From Mesorhizobium sp. (GTDB lineage: Bacteria > Pseudomonadota > Alphaproteobacteria > Rhizobiales > Rhizobiaceae), in NCBI RefSeq assembly GCF_017306545.1, contig NZ_JAFKID010000040.1, positions 1 through 38,523 on the forward strand: 38,523 nt of DNA. The letters are read 5' to 3'. The translations under genes and the position numbers were made by a program. Shown here in pieces: positions 29,254 to 38,374 of the stretch (its first letter is position 1; each line of letters begins with the position of its first letter). Below the pieces are notes generated by a model. It made no database searches. It was not told the DNA's origin and saw only the letters and a list, made by a program, of their open reading frames with translations.

Positions 29254-29835
29254 ATGAATTTCCTCTCTCTGGTGGGTCGCATAGCCTATGTCATGCGCGG
29301 TGGTTTCTACCGGGCCGCGATAATTATGTCGGGCGGCCGATGCGGGCCCTCGCTGCGGGTCGAACGAGGTTTCCGGCTGCGGCACGGAGGGCACCGAGGG
29401 TTGTCGATCGGGAAAAGCGTATACCTTGGGGCGGGAACGGTTATCGATTGTCCCTATCCTGGCACCCTCTCGATTGGAGACAACGTTACCCTCACTCATG
29501 GCGTCTTCATCAGCGCTGCCAAATCGGTGACGATCGGGAAAGACACGCTAATCGGAGAGTACGTCTCAATCCGGGATGCGAACCATCAAATCGATATTTC
29601 TCCTGTCCCCATTCGCCAGCAACCGATGCTGGCGCAGGGGTGCGAGATCGGATCGGATGTCTGGATTGGACGGGGCTGTGCGATCTTGGCCGGATCGCAG
29701 TTACAGGACGGCTGCGTCGTCGGTGCCAATTCGGTGGTGAAAGGCGACGTCCCCCGAAACGCCATTGTCGCTGGATCTCCGGCCAAAATCATTCGGTACC
29801 GGATCAAAACGCCAGAGCCGACGAATGAAAAATAG
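29254..29835 (+). CDS. Hexapeptide-repeat acyltransferase (WcaF/maltose-acetyltransferase-like)
   Basis: A 193-residue left-handed beta-helix acyltransferase: LSIGKSVYLGAGTVIDC, LSIGDNVTLTHGVFISAAKS, VTIGKDTLIGEYVSIRDANH, then IGSDVWIGRGCAILAG and VGANSVVKGDVPRNAIVAGSPAKII. The histidine of RDANHQ is the usual catalytic base. Enzymes like this O-acetylate sugars of surface polysaccharides. It is the first gene of an overlapping operon with the flippase (11-base overlap), a glycosyltransferase and the polymerase. The acceptor sugar is unknown. Confidence 0.9.
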   Translation: MNFLSLVGRIAYVMRGGFYRAAIIMSGGRCGPSLRVERGFRLRHGGHRGLSIGKSVYLGAGTVIDCPYPGTLSIGDNVTLTHGVFISAAKSVTIGKDTLIGEYVSIRDANHQIDISPVPIRQQPMLAQGCEIGSDVWIGRGCAILAGSQLQDGCVVGANSVVKGDVPRNAIVAGSPAKIIRYRIKTPEPTNEK

Positions 29836-31075
29836 CATCAAAGGCGCAATATTCATAAGCCTGGTGGTACAAGGCGCCGGCAGCTTTGTACCGCTTTTGA
29901 CGGTTGTGGCTCTCGCGAGAATCGCAGGACCTGATATTCAGGGCGTATTCTCTACATTCAAAACATGGTCGGATCTTGTATGTTCATTCATCATATTTGG
30001 ATTCCCGCAGGCATTTGTTTATCTTATAAATAAGAGACTATCTACTCAATCTCACCTTCTTAATGTCTCAATTTTATATGCGACCGCATCCGCATTTATT
30101 GTGGTTCCAATAGCCGCGATAAGCATCAAATCTGGATATAATATACTTCCCGATGAAAGGAATATATGGATTTATTCCTTTTTGTTGACGGGAGGGATTT
30201 GGTCGATCGTCGTAAACAAACTCGTCCGCGCAATATACCTGACGATAGATGACGGCTTTGTGTTTTCTATCATCACGTCCGCGCCGGCGTTTTTTCTGCT
30301 CGCGACCATGGTGGCAGCCGTCGAGCACGGTGGCTTCGACTACGATATAGCATTCTTTGTCTCAGGCATCCTGACATGCCTCGCCACAGGGATATGGATG
30401 AAGCGGATAATCGCTGACGATCCAAAGTATGAGTTCAAGGTTTCCTCTATTCCCAAGCGCGCGCTGACCGAACAATCCGTTCACGCATTTCTTCAATCGA
30501 TAAGCGTTACCCTGCAACCTGTTCTGACGATATACCTTATAAGAGCCCATGGCGGAAATATTATTGACATCGCATTCTTCTCAACTTCCACCATCGTTTT
30601 AGTTTCTGTAAACGTCCTTTTTGGCTTAATATCTCCAATATTATTCAACAGATGGAGCAAGAATATAGACCTAAGTGTATTTTATACTATATTAAAATTT
30701 GACTATATTTTATCTTTTTCGTTTCTTTTTATAGGATTACTTTCTACAATTCTCTATCAATATATAGTTCCATTTGTATTCGGCGAGAATTATGGGGCAT
30801 CAGTTCCGGCGTTTGTGATTATTTCATTCGCAATGGCACCGGTGGCTTTCACAAGAGTAATATATCCTGCGGTCCATGCGGCCGGAAGACCGCAGGACAA
30901 TACGGCCAGTTGCGCGATTCGGTTGTCCTCCTCCATAGCGCTACAGCTGATATTGTCGCTCGGCGGCATGCCGCCTCTGATATCCGCCGTATGGGCCTGG
31001 GTGCTCGCTGAGTGGCTGGCTGCGATCTATTCGACGATAGCCGCAAATCGCATGCACAGATGGGTCATCGAATGA
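29825..31075 (+). CDS. Wzx-like polysaccharide flippase
   Basis: A 416-residue integral membrane protein with about 12 hydrophobic helices, starting MKNSIKGAIFISLVVQGAGS. It resembles the polysaccharide-transport (Wzx, MOP) family, which moves the lipid-linked repeat unit across the inner membrane. The ATG at 29825 lies inside the end of the acyltransferase; a longer frame from 29765 would cover more of that gene and is not preferred. The DNA is clearly more A+T-rich than flanking genes (many ATA, TTT, AAT codons), as is usual for wzx and wzy genes exchanged between strains. Assignment rests on topology and context more than motifs. Confidence 0.82.
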   Translation: MKNSIKGAIFISLVVQGAGSFVPLLTVVALARIAGPDIQGVFSTFKTWSDLVCSFIIFGFPQAFVYLINKRLSTQSHLLNVSILYATASAFIVVPIAAISIKSGYNILPDERNIWIYSFLLTGGIWSIVVNKLVRAIYLTIDDGFVFSIITSAPAFFLLATMVAAVEHGGFDYDIAFFVSGILTCLATGIWMKRIIADDPKYEFKVSSIPKRALTEQSVHAFLQSISVTLQPVLTIYLIRAHGGNIIDIAFFSTSTIVLVSVNVLFGLISPILFNRWSKNIDLSVFYTILKFDYILSFSFLFIGLLSTILYQYIVPFVFGENYGASVPAFVIISFAMAPVAFTRVIYPAVHAAGRPQDNTASCAIRLSSSIALQLILSLGGMPPLISAVWAWVLAEWLAAIYSTIAANRMHRWVIE

Positions 31076-32073
31076 CTGAACAACCAGTGCCTGACCTGTC
31101 GCCGTTGCCGGAACTGAAAGTAACCTGGGTTCATAATACCCCGAGAGAAGGGAATATGTTCCTTTGGGATGTGCTGGAAGCGATCCCGGACCGAATCAAG
31201 ATCGATGAGATCATCGTTTCACTGCGCCCCACGATCCGATCTGTCTTCGAGCAGATCAAGCAGATCAAAGCGGCGGCACGGCACGCACACGTCGTCCACG
31301 CCCAGTTTGGATCGCTGGTCGGCATGCTTGCATCGTTCACGTCGCGCCCGTTTGTTCTAAGCCTGAGAGGAACGGACTTCTATGTCATGCCGTCCACCAC
31401 CGTGCTTGGCCGCATCGACGCGAGGCTACGCCAGGTTCTGACTTACATCGCCTGTTTGCGCGCCGACGTTATTGTCGTCATGTCCCGGCGTATGCGACGG
31501 GAGTTGCGCCGGTGGCCCTTGATGAAGCGCAGGCGGATCGTCGTCATGACCGACCCTATTGGCGACGAATTTCTGGATAAAGACATCACCAGGCAATTGA
31601 ACTTGAAAAAGGGGCGGCCGTTGACGATTTTCATAGGCTCGCTATCGGCGTCGAATCCTATTAAGCGGGTCTGGTTGATCCAGAAGGCTGCAGATATCTG
31701 TAACCGGGCGGGCATTCCGGTCGAGTTGAACGTCATCTCCGGAATGCCTCGACAGGCTGTGAAGGAAGCCATGCGCAAAAGCGACGTGATGGCCTTGGCC
31801 TCCACACATGAGGGCTGGCCGAACATCGTGAAGGAAGGTCAGGCGTTGGGACTGCCTTTCATCGCCACTGACGTATCCGATCTCGCCGAATTGTGCTTTC
31901 CCGGGTCGCCGAACCGACTTGTCGAGGCGGATGAACTGGACATTGCCCTGGCAATTGTTGACGCATTCGCTTTTAGAGAGACACAGAAAACCGAGTCTTC
32001 GATTTTTCCGCAGGTTGTCGCCCTGAAGCATGAGGTTATGTACGAGTTCGTATCGCCGGGAGAGAGCACATGA
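31072..32073 (+). CDS. GT4-family glycosyltransferase
   Basis: A 333-residue GT-B glycosyltransferase. The donor-site signature is EGWPNIVKE (EX7E at Glu247 and Glu255), after MALASTH and before GLPFIATDVSDLAEL. An N-terminal LSLRGTDFY block and GSLSASNPIKRVWLIQKA follow family order. The ATG overlaps the flippase stop as ATGA, and the polymerase start overlaps its own stop the same way. It sits inside the wzx/wzy operon and probably adds one sugar of the repeat unit. The frame could start at 31012, but this start is typical of the overlaps here. Sugar specificity is not readable. Confidence 0.88.
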   Translation: MTEQPVPDLSPLPELKVTWVHNTPREGNMFLWDVLEAIPDRIKIDEIIVSLRPTIRSVFEQIKQIKAAARHAHVVHAQFGSLVGMLASFTSRPFVLSLRGTDFYVMPSTTVLGRIDARLRQVLTYIACLRADVIVVMSRRMRRELRRWPLMKRRRIVVMTDPIGDEFLDKDITRQLNLKKGRPLTIFIGSLSASNPIKRVWLIQKAADICNRAGIPVELNVISGMPRQAVKEAMRKSDVMALASTHEGWPNIVKEGQALGLPFIATDVSDLAELCFPGSPNRLVEADELDIALAIVDAFAFRETQKTESSIFPQVVALKHEVMYEFVSPGEST

Positions 32074-33389
32074 TCTATCTTTCTCTTGCCGGCTGCGTCG
32101 TCGTTTTTTTGCTCTCGAAACCAAATAATAATGTACTAATCGACCCACTTACGATATTTTTTATTGGTATACTATACTATGGATTCTTTATACCGATCTC
32201 AATGGATATTTATGGAGATAATAGGTTACCATTTCTAGATGGATATCTTTACGTTTCAAATGACGATATTGAGAAGATATCTTATCTACTTTTTGGCGGG
32301 TACACCGCGTTTGTGATAGGATGGAGAATATTCGTACCTAAATCCACCACGGACGCGGCGCTCAACAAAATGAAGATCCGTATAATAGAAAGCGGCGATG
32401 GCGGAAGGATAACTATCATATGTATGTTTCTTGTTTTTCTGTTTATATGCCTATCCGTATTTAAAAATCAACTAAATTTAATTTTTTCTGATTATCAGGA
32501 TAAAATACTCTCAAGATACGAGAATCCGTCGTTTTCATTGATATATAATCTATCTATAATTACTTTAACTGTATTGTTTTGCTACAATATACTCACCTCG
32601 AGAAGATTCATTTTCCATTCAATTTCTTACGTACTTTTCTTAATGATCCTGTCATTCCTGACCTACAGCAAGGACCCAATGGTCCTGGCAGGGATTCTTT
32701 GTTTCTCGACTGGCGCACGCGCTTTTAAAATTAGTCAGATTTATATCTTATTTGCTGGAATCGTTGGCGGAATTGCGTTCCTGGCATTCTTTGTTCCAGC
32801 GTTCGCCTTCTATCGCTCCACGGGCCAAATATCATTCGACTGGATCGGCACTCTTCCCCTGGCCGACCTTTTCTCGGATGCCAGAGGGCCGTTCTCAACT
32901 ATCGTACTCGCCGTGCGAGGTGAAAACTCAGTCCAATTGGCCTCGCTTCTGCAATCTTTCATCCTCTGGATTCCCAGAGGCGTCTGGCCCGATCGACCAC
33001 TTGATGCAGCCGAGGATTTTGCCCGCCTCACAATGCCTAACTGGCAACCTGGCTACGGATTGGGTTTTTCACCCTTTGCGGAAGCCACCCTTCGGTTCGG
33101 CCTCGTGTTAAGCCCAATGCTGCTGTTCCTGGCAGGAATTTCCTTCTCAATATTCCAGAGAATTGTCGCAAAGCTACTCCAGCCGACAATTTTGCCAGCC
33201 TCGCTACTTATAGTGCATGGGTCTATTATGTTCACGCTGCAAAGAGGTGCCTTTTCTGCGATATTTTCGAATCTAACTCAATTCTGGATTCCATACTTTT
33301 TTCTCTATTCTCTATTTATTTCCCTATCTTTGTTCCTCAAGCGGGCAACGGGTGGCGCTACAAATGTTCGTGACCATCCGATGAAATGA
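32070..33389 (+). CDS. Wzy-like O-antigen/repeat-unit polymerase
   Basis: A 439-residue membrane protein with roughly 10-12 hydrophobic helices and a large hydrophilic loop (about 270-345: FDWIGTLPLADLFSDARGPF to WPDRPLDAAEDFARL and PGYGLGFSPFAEA). Such loops are characteristic of Wzy polymerases, which join repeat units in the periplasm. Sequence conservation in this family is very low, so the call depends on topology, the loop, and its place behind a flippase and glycosyltransferase. The ATG overlaps the previous stop by four bases. The first half is strongly A+T-rich; the loop region is less so. Confidence 0.78.
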   Translation: MIYLSLAGCVVVFLLSKPNNNVLIDPLTIFFIGILYYGFFIPISMDIYGDNRLPFLDGYLYVSNDDIEKISYLLFGGYTAFVIGWRIFVPKSTTDAALNKMKIRIIESGDGGRITIICMFLVFLFICLSVFKNQLNLIFSDYQDKILSRYENPSFSLIYNLSIITLTVLFCYNILTSRRFIFHSISYVLFLMILSFLTYSKDPMVLAGILCFSTGARAFKISQIYILFAGIVGGIAFLAFFVPAFAFYRSTGQISFDWIGTLPLADLFSDARGPFSTIVLAVRGENSVQLASLLQSFILWIPRGVWPDRPLDAAEDFARLTMPNWQPGYGLGFSPFAEATLRFGLVLSPMLLFLAGISFSIFQRIVAKLLQPTILPASLLIVHGSIMFTLQRGAFSAIFSNLTQFWIPYFFLYSLFISLSLFLKRATGGATNVRDHPMK

Positions 33390-33848
33390 CTGGACTCCAT
33401 TGACGAGCGCATCGCGATGTCGGCATCATTTTGAAATTCGCGTGTGTCATGATCTTATGCGCCGAGCGCCATCTGTGCCTTGGGCAGCAGGCATGTGGTG
33501 TTTTCCCCTCTTCAGTAACAGGAGGACAGTTGACGCCAATCAGACGCAGGCGATCTGGCAGACACAGGCTTTGCGGTCCGAGGGTCATATGCTGAACAGC
33601 AAATGCGCGCCGCCGTCGGGCGAGCCTATTCCATACATACTGACTTTGATTTGCGGGCACCTTGCCCCCAAACCATTTCAAGCTCTGGGCAGCCTCGTAC
33701 CTGGGGAAGCGAAAACGTGCATGAACCACGGACCGTCGCCAACGGCCGCCGGAATCCGTAGAAACCATAGCTGGCTGAACTAGTAACATTGAGTGCCCAA
33801 CAGCCGCTATCATGAATTAGTCTATTTTCTCAGGAAGGTTGAAGAGAG
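33390..33848. other. Gap between polymerase and GH109-like gene
   Basis: These 459 bases have no supported gene. Open frames of 127-151 codons on either strand have no family resemblance and no ribosome site, and I do not call them. The right end carries the ribosome site AGGAAGG/GAAGAGAG of the next gene. A decayed gene is possible but I could not recognise one. Confidence 0.4.
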
Positions 33849-35246
33849 ATGTCATCCGGGAAGTTGATACCGCGTCGGTCAATCCTCAAGGGAACGGCTG
33901 CCGCCGCTTCAATGGGCCCCTTGTTTGCCTCGGCCGCAACTGCCGGGAAAGCGGGTTCCGATATCGGCGGACTGTTGACCGGCCCGCCTCAAAAAAATCC
34001 CACGATGATCGGCGTCCCGTTCGAAAAGCACGACGTCATTCGCTTCGGCGTCATCGGGACCGGCGTCCGTGGCACGACCACTCTGGCGGAAATGCTGAAG
34101 TTTCCGGGCGTGGAAGTCACGGCGATCTGTGACGTCCTGCCATCGAAGACCGGCGACGCGGTCAAGCTTATCGAATCCATGGGAAAGCCGGTGCCGGCCG
34201 TCGTCGTTGACGGCGACCACGGGTTTGAACGTCTTGTGGAGCGCGACGACGTTGATTTCGTCTATATCGCTACGCCTTGGGAATGGCATTTCCCTCAGGC
34301 GATGGCGGCGTTAAAGGCTGGAAAACACGTCGGCTGCGAAGTCCCCCTTTCTTATGATCTGGAAGAAATGTGGCAGTTGGTCGATGCCTCCGAGGCGGCG
34401 CGCAAGCATTGCATGATGCTTGAAAACTGCTGCTACGACTATGATGAACTACTCGTCTTGAACATGGTCCGGGCCGGCGCATTCGGTGAACTCGTCCATG
34501 GCGAAGCGGCCTATAATCATGATCTGCGTTCGATTCTGCTCGGCACGTCCGACAGGGGGAAATGGCGACGCCACCATCACACACTGCGCGACAGCAATCT
34601 GTATCCAACCCACGGACTTGGCCCGGTTGCCAACTACATGAACATCAACCGAGGCGATCGCTTCAAGAGCATCGTCTCGATGAGCTCGGGGTGTTTCGGA
34701 TTAAATCAATATCGAGAAGATCACGTCGCGAAAGGCGATCCTATGTTCGCGGAGAAATACATCTGCGGAGATTACAACACGAGCCTCATAAAAACAGACA
34801 AGTCAAAATCTGTTTTACTACAACACAATGAATCTCTCCCAAGACCATACGACCGAATCAATTTGATACATGGCACGAAGGGGGTTTTTCGAGGTTATCC
34901 TTCAAGAATCTATCTTGATGCAGATGTGAAAGACGACAAGGATTTGGATGTATGGAAGAACCTCGATCCATACAAAGAAAAATACGAGCATAGCCTTTGG
35001 CGATTGGAGGGAGAAATTGCCCGGAAAACAGGTGGTCACGGAGGCATGGACTACTTGATGATGTATCGCCTGGTCGAATGTTTGCGGGAAGGGTTGGTTC
35101 CCGATATGGACGTCTACGATGCGACTACCTGGTCGGCACCAGGCCCGCTGAGCCAGATTTCGGTCGCGGGCGGGTCCATACCGATCGACTTTCCTGATTT
35201 TACGCGAGGACGGTGGGAGGCGAAGCGAGATTCGATTCCCAGCTGA
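33849..35246 (+). CDS. Tat-exported GH109-like NAD-dependent glycosidase
   Basis: A 465-residue Gfo/Idh/MocA-fold protein. Residues 9-14 are a twin-arginine motif (RRSILK) followed by an Ala-rich stretch to about 32, so it is probably exported folded with NAD bound. The Rossmann loop GVIGTGVRG is at 67-75. LENCCYDYDELLVLNMVRAG, HHHTLRDSNLYPTHGLGPV and YMNINRGDRF match GH109 enzymes. Characterised GH109 members remove terminal alpha-N-acetylgalactosamine by an NAD redox mechanism. In this locus it might trim the polysaccharide in the periplasm. GAAGAGAG precedes the ATG. A non-hydrolytic sugar oxidoreductase is the alternative. Confidence 0.85.
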   Translation: MSSGKLIPRRSILKGTAAAASMGPLFASAATAGKAGSDIGGLLTGPPQKNPTMIGVPFEKHDVIRFGVIGTGVRGTTTLAEMLKFPGVEVTAICDVLPSKTGDAVKLIESMGKPVPAVVVDGDHGFERLVERDDVDFVYIATPWEWHFPQAMAALKAGKHVGCEVPLSYDLEEMWQLVDASEAARKHCMMLENCCYDYDELLVLNMVRAGAFGELVHGEAAYNHDLRSILLGTSDRGKWRRHHHTLRDSNLYPTHGLGPVANYMNINRGDRFKSIVSMSSGCFGLNQYREDHVAKGDPMFAEKYICGDYNTSLIKTDKSKSVLLQHNESLPRPYDRINLIHGTKGVFRGYPSRIYLDADVKDDKDLDVWKNLDPYKEKYEHSLWRLEGEIARKTGGHGGMDYLMMYRLVECLREGLVPDMDVYDATTWSAPGPLSQISVAGGSIPIDFPDFTRGRWEAKRDSIPS

Positions 35247-35566
35247 TTGGACAGATCAAGGACTGAGCTTCGACAAGATACTCCCGTCCGGCATCGGAAG
35301 AGGCTGGTATTCTTACCGGCCTCAGGCCACCTCGGGAGCGCGTCGCTGGTTTCGATCGGCAGCAAGTCTTAGTGTAGGATTAGCTATTTCAGCAGTCGAT
35401 CCGCCTTGTTTCCACATCAAAGGCGGCATCACCGCGCGGTTGCGGTCGGCCCGCAACTCCACTATACGCGCGAGATGACAATGTAGGTCGAGCAATTCGA
35501 ACAGACCAATAAAATACGGAATTCACATCAGTCCGATTCGACTGGTCCTCCCGGAGACAAACGACT
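35247..35566. other. Gap with structured end of the GH109-like gene
   Basis: In these 320 bases, AGGCTGGTA (35301-35309) pairs with TACCGGCCT (35314-35322) around TTCT. An outer pair CTCCCG (35281-35286) and CGGGAG (35333-35338) encloses it. This may be a weak terminator for the preceding gene, though no T-run follows. The right part ends with CCGGAGACAAACGACT, the ribosome site of the next gene. Confidence 0.4.
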
Positions 35567-36889
35567 TTGAACGAGCGTGCAGAACTGGCGGCATCCCTCA
35601 TTGCCAAACTGAACAAAGGGAGCGCCCGGATCGGTATTGTAGGCCTCGGTTATGTGGGGCTGCCACTGGTGTTGCGCTTCAGTGAAGTCGGTTATCCCGT
35701 CGTCGGCTTCGACATCGATCAAGGCAAGGTCGACGCGCTGCTCGAAAAGCGCAGCTACATCGACCATATCGCGGCAGACAAGATCGGCCGGGCGATCGAC
35801 GGCGGTTTTCTTCCGACCACGGATTTCTCGCTGGCAACCGATGTCGATGCGCTGATCGTGTGCGTTCCCACCCCGCTCGATCGCCATCGCGAGCCGGATC
35901 TGAGCTTCGTCATCGGTACGGTCGAATCCCTCCTGCCGCACATCAGGCCCGGACAGGTATTGTCCCTGGAAAGCACGACCTATCCCGGCACGACCGACGA
36001 GGAACTCCTGCCGCGCATCAGTTCGCGCGGACTCAAGGTCGGCACCGATTTCTTCCTCGTCTACTCGCCCGAACGGGAAGATCCGGGCAACAAGAATTTC
36101 ACCACACGCACCATTCCAAAGGTCTGTGGCGGCTATACACCGACCTGTCTCGACGTCGGCCTTGCCCTGTACGGCCGGGTAATCGACAAGGTCGTGCCGG
36201 TCAGTTCCACGCGCGCGGCGGAATTGACCAAACTGCTCGAGAACATCCAGCGCGCCGTGAACATTGGCCTGGTCAACGAAATGAAGATCATCGCCGACCG
36301 CATGGGCATCGACATCCACGAGGTCATCGATGCGGCATCGACCAAGCCGTTCGGCTTCACGCCCTATTATCCGGGCCCCGGCCTGGGCGGCCACTGCATC
36401 CCGATCGACCCGTTCTACCTCACCTGGAAGGCGCGCGAATATTCGCTCAACACCCATTTCATCGAACTGGCCGGCGAGATCAACAGGGACATGCCGGCCT
36501 GGGTGGTGAGCAAGATTGCCGACGCCTTCAACGCGCGCGAAAAATCGCTCAAGGGCAGCCGCATCCTGGCGCTCGGCATCGCCTACAAGCGCGACGTCGA
36601 CGACATGCGTGAATCGCCGTCGGTGCTGGTCATGGAACAGTTGCGCGACAAGGGTGTCAGCGTCGACTATTCCGACCCGAACGTTCCTGTCTTCCCCAAG
36701 ATGCGCGAGCACAAGTTCGATCTGAAGTCAGTCGATCTGACACCGGAAACGCTGCGGTCCTACGATGCCGTCGTGCTTTTGACGGATCATACGACTTTTC
36801 CCTACGAGGCGATCCTCGAGCATGCGCGCCTCGTTATCGACACGCGAGGCAAGTACCGCCAAGCGCATGAGCGCGTCGTAAAAGCCTAG
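35567..36889 (+). CDS. Nucleotide-sugar 6-dehydrogenase, WbpA-like
   Basis: A 440-residue UDP-sugar dehydrogenase that oxidises C6 of the sugar twice to the uronic acid. The Rossmann motif [12 protein letters not shown] is at residues 23-34 and the catalytic cysteine is in [12 protein letters not shown] (Cys277). The SPEREDPGN block and [13 protein letters not shown] near the C-terminus are those of WbpA/WecC-type enzymes acting on N-acetylated UDP-hexosamines, rather than of UDP-glucose dehydrogenase. It starts at TTG with CCGGAGA upstream. With the WbpB-, WbpE- and WbpD-like genes elsewhere in the window it would give UDP-GlcNAc3NAcA. It is followed after 56 bases by the chain-length gene. 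Confidence 0.93.
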   Translation: MNERAELAASLIAKLNKGSARIGIVGLGYVGLPLVLRFSEVGYPVVGFDIDQGKVDALLEKRSYIDHIAADKIGRAIDGGFLPTTDFSLATDVDALIVCVPTPLDRHREPDLSFVIGTVESLLPHIRPGQVLSLESTTYPGTTDEELLPRISSRGLKVGTDFFLVYSPEREDPGNKNFTTRTIPKVCGGYTPTCLDVGLALYGRVIDKVVPVSSTRAAELTKLLENIQRAVNIGLVNEMKIIADRMGIDIHEVIDAASTKPFGFTPYYPGPGLGGHCIPIDPFYLTWKAREYSLNTHFIELAGEINRDMPAWVVSKIADAFNAREKSLKGSRILALGIAYKRDVDDMRESPSVLVMEQLRDKGVSVDYSDPNVPVFPKMREHKFDLKSVDLTPETLRSYDAVVLLTDHTTFPYEAILEHARLVIDTRGKYRQAHERVVKA

Positions 36890-36945
36890 TTGAGCGCCGT
36901 AAAAGACCGCATCGTTCGACCATTTCAATAGCCGAGGAGAGAGCT

Positions 36946-38088
36946 TTGGATATCCACCAAGAAGCCGAGATCGACCTTCGGCACGTGATTCTCAGGCTTT
37001 GGCGGGGATGGCCCATCCTGCTTTTCACCTCGATCATAGCGGTGGCTATCGGGATGGCTCTCTATTTCGTGCTACCGAGAAGCTATCGTTCGCAAGCCGT
37101 AATTCTACCCATATCCCAGACGCAATATAGCGAATACTTAAATCTGATCGCGAATTCGGCCTTGCCTGATGCGTTGAAAGGCAACGCACAGCTCGCTACC
37201 ACGTTCGCGTTTTCGCGCGACGATCTGCTAAATGAGTTTATCTCTTCCTTACAGTCATCCGACCTTCTTATGCGAGTGGTCGAGGAGAGTGGCGTGGCGC
37301 GCAAGGAGGGGCAACAGAAAACAAGCGAAGCAGACGCGTTGAGATTCATTCGGGATCTGCGGATCACGCCGCCCAATGATCGGAAGCCGGGTTTCGATAT
37401 CGATGTACGCGCCAAAAACGAAGATGCGTTGAACGAATTTATCAAGAAAGTTCTCAATGAAGCGAGCGCCGACGCCGCGACAAGGATACGGGATACGGTC
37501 GTCGTCAAGATAAAGGCAAGTGAGAACATCAGAAAGAATGCCATACATAATCTCGATGTGGAAATAAAAGCGCGCCGCGATCAGGAAGAGAATGCTCGCA
37601 AAGACGAGATTGCAAAGCTCTCCGAGCAGAAAGAAATCGCCGAGACGGTAGGCATCGTGGCACCAGTCGGCGTGTCGCCCCCTTCCGACGCAAAGGCCAC
37701 CCCGATGGCTTCCGCGCAGGTGATCGGCGCACAACAGCCTCCATATTTTCAAGGAACCACTGCGCTTAACGAACAGATTGATCTGCTCAAGAGCCGTACG
37801 AGCAACGATCCGTTCACCGGAGATTTGCGCAACCTCGAGCGTCAAATCTATATTTTGGAGAATGACAATCAGGCAGCGACGCTGGGGAAACTGCTGGAAG
37901 AATCTCCCCTCAAAGACCCCCAAACGGCTCCGATCGCTTCCTTTAACGTCACCATGGCCAAAGCTATGAAGACATTCCCACGGCTTAGCATATTCGGCAT
38001 CGGCTCCGTCGTGTTGGGCCTTCTTATCGGCGCCGGGATCGTATTGCTCCGCGACGAGACGAATAAACCGAACCCCGCGCTCTCCTAA
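36946..38088 (+). CDS. Wzz-like chain-length determinant protein
   Basis: A 380-residue inner-membrane polysaccharide co-polymerase. The N-terminal helix is about 22-42 (GWPILLFTSIIAVAIGMALY), then a periplasmic domain with long helical, charged stretches (about 180-240), and the second helix about 348-370 (LSIFGIGSVVLGLLIGAGIV). It ends with a short cytoplasmic tail and no tyrosine kinase domain. Such proteins set the length of Wzy-polymerised chains. The start is TTG with GAGGAGAGAGCT immediately upstream. It is the last polysaccharide gene before the IS element. Confidence 0.9.
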   Translation: MDIHQEAEIDLRHVILRLWRGWPILLFTSIIAVAIGMALYFVLPRSYRSQAVILPISQTQYSEYLNLIANSALPDALKGNAQLATTFAFSRDDLLNEFISSLQSSDLLMRVVEESGVARKEGQQKTSEADALRFIRDLRITPPNDRKPGFDIDVRAKNEDALNEFIKKVLNEASADAATRIRDTVVVKIKASENIRKNAIHNLDVEIKARRDQEENARKDEIAKLSEQKEIAETVGIVAPVGVSPPSDAKATPMASAQVIGAQQPPYFQGTTALNEQIDLLKSRTSNDPFTGDLRNLERQIYILENDNQAATLGKLLEESPLKDPQTAPIASFNVTMAKAMKTFPRLSIFGIGSVVLGLLIGAGIVLLRDETNKPNPALS

Positions 38089-38168
38089 TTTCAAGTCATC
38101 GAAAGATGCGCAACCTTGCGGCCCGATTTCAATCAGGTCCGCAATGTCGCGCGTTGGTCACGAAGTAA

Positions 38169-38357
38169 TCATCCGGTGAGGGCCGCGGGGTCTCCGTTCT
38201 CGGGCGCCGGCCGATCAGGGATGAGGGCCTTGAGGCTTTTCGAGTCTGGCCGAAGTGAAGTCGCCATTGTCTGGCGTTCGTCGCTGTCGTGGATCCAGAC
38301 AACGCCGTCCTCGGGCTCCATCTGATCGGCAAGCACCCAAAGGGGACGATCGAGCAC
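38169..38357 (-). CDS. Hypothetical protein, probably a C-terminal fragment
   Basis: A frame of 62 residues (MLDRPLWVLADQMEPEDGVV onward) starting at GTG. It is acidic and unlike the arginine-rich noise frames of this DNA. I do not recognise it. The frame remains open upstream (PSQRE) to the edge of the IS66 element at 38375, so it may be the tail of a gene cut by that insertion. The ribosome site is poor (GGGAA next to the GTG). Confidence 0.35.
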   Translation of the reverse strand: MLDRPLWVLADQMEPEDGVVWIHDSDERQTMATSLRPDSKSLKALIPDRPAPENGDPAALTG

Positions 38358-38374
38358 TTCCCGTTGGCTCGGTC

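Noticed and set aside
28978-29499. Open minus-strand frame of 173 codons
   Set aside because: It overlaps the start of the acyltransferase on the other strand and has no recognisable family or ribosome site.
33358-33813. Open frames of 127-151 codons on both strands in the gap after the polymerase
   Set aside because: No family resemblance, no ribosome site and overlapping frames on both strands; treated as non-coding.
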